Shown here: positions 32,479 through 32,808 of the stretch, piece by piece
How the letters are laid out: the number at the start of each line of letters is the position of its first letter
How positions within the stretch are numbered: position 1 is the stretch's first letter
Assembly (NCBI GenBank): GCA_021324415.1
Contig: JAJPJF010000196.1
Coordinates: 1 to 32,808 of the forward strand
Direction of reading: 5' to 3'
Origin: Nostocales cyanobacterium Centralia_MAG_434
GTDB taxonomy: Bacteria; Cyanobacteriota; Cyanobacteriia; Cyanobacteriales; Nostocaceae
Length of the DNA stretch: 32,808 nucleotides
Program-made: the position numbers and the translations under genes
The notes under the pieces: model-generated
Told to the model about the DNA's origin: nothing
The model's database searches: none
Seen by the model: the letters and a program-made list of their open reading frames with translations, nothing else

Positions 32479-32808
32479 TATGAGGACTTGTTGATAGTTC
32501 TAGCGTTTCTCGTTTGGAACGAATCCAATATTGAGCTAATACAAACGCATTATACAGTTGTGCAACATTACCCAATCAATCACGATTAAACAGTAGATAG
32601 CACTGTTGCTAGACAAATCCGTAAAGCAGTATGCACCATTTTTAACGTAACGCGAAAGTCCCCTCGCTGAGCGTAGCAGGGTGGGGATGAATAGCGAGAT
32701 CCGACGAAGCAGCATCTTTGACCAATAATAACCGCTCTTTATTGAGGAAAAAGATGTATGAGGAGTAGCCAAAATTTTCCGGAATGACTTTACTGATAAT
32801 TGTATATA
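32479..32808. other. Upstream region of argB
   Basis: This 330-base stretch ends the window and should hold the argB promoter. A 78-codon minus-strand frame at 32536-32772 is unconvincing. The segment 32650-32710 is GC-richer (CGCTGAGCGTAGC), a self-complementary core typical of small cyanobacterial palindromic repeats. I see no certain promoter. Confidence 0.45.

Noticed and set aside
32536-32772. Minus-strand ORF of 78 codons upstream of argB
   Set aside because: Composition looks random, and it spans a small palindromic repeat region rather than a domain.

Overview
The window looks like chromosome from a filamentous, heterocyst-forming type cyanobacterium (order Nostocales; genus not resolved). 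The grounds are 17 copies of the octamer GCGATCGC (HIP1) counted by eye, heptamer short tandem repeats (TAGGAGT, CACCCCA, TGATAAC) in many spacers, AT-rich non-coding DNA, and typical cyanobacterial gene content and neighbourhoods (ffh-rpsP-KH, ndk beside speA, scpA beside a LapA-domain gene). I see no insertion sequence, phage gene, CRISPR array or rRNA.

Layout. 1-2.5 kb: a probable minus-strand operon of an NfsA-type nitroreductase and a Tas-type aldo/keto reductase, then a small unknown gene. 3.3-3.6 kb: tRNA-Thr(GGT) and tRNA-Tyr(GTA). 3.7-6.4 kb: a fused ABC exporter and a secreted protein resembling the DUF6816 family. 6.9-9.9 kb (plus strand): a four-gene signalling cassette of DUF4388/PatA-N-like protein, MglA-like small GTPase, roadblock/LC7 protein and V4R-like protein. 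9.9-14.5 kb (minus): a HutX-like protein, then phoH, rpsU, a KH-domain protein, rpsP and ffh, which all act on RNA or the ribosome. 15.4-18 kb: a membrane-anchored pentapeptide-repeat protein and an MFS exporter. 18-20.8 kb: a secreted TPR protein and acs. 21.2-24.7 kb: a TerC-family membrane protein, ndk and speA. 24.7-29.1 kb (minus): an NDP-sugar pyrophosphorylase, scpA, a LapA-domain protein and an AI-2E/PerM-family permease. 29.3-32.5 kb: pdxH, then a DUF3153-like lipoprotein, a TPR/TM protein and argB. Two ORFs just outside the listed six-frame minimum length, rpsU and the true rpsP frame start, were set from the sequence.

Most interesting region: the 6.9-9.9 kb cassette. Its GTPase has MglA-like departures from the canonical G motifs. 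Its partner is a roadblock protein, the fold of GTPase regulators such as MglB. The cassette also has two probable sensory or scaffold modules, DUF4388 and V4R. The first gene carries a one-base frameshift that splits its C-terminal winged-helix-like part. Each of the three spacers inside the cassette contains a clear inverted repeat able to fold as RNA; in one spacer two pairings are mutually exclusive. A 10-bp inverted repeat lies in the upstream region. The role (polarity, motility, cell-surface or developmental signalling) is inference.

A second theme is heptamer-repeat DNA at the ends of genes, mainly convergent ones (TerC/ndk, speA/NDP-sugar gene, pdxH/DUF3153) and between the tRNAs. 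There the repeats form hairpins and in one case supply the last codons and stop of a gene.
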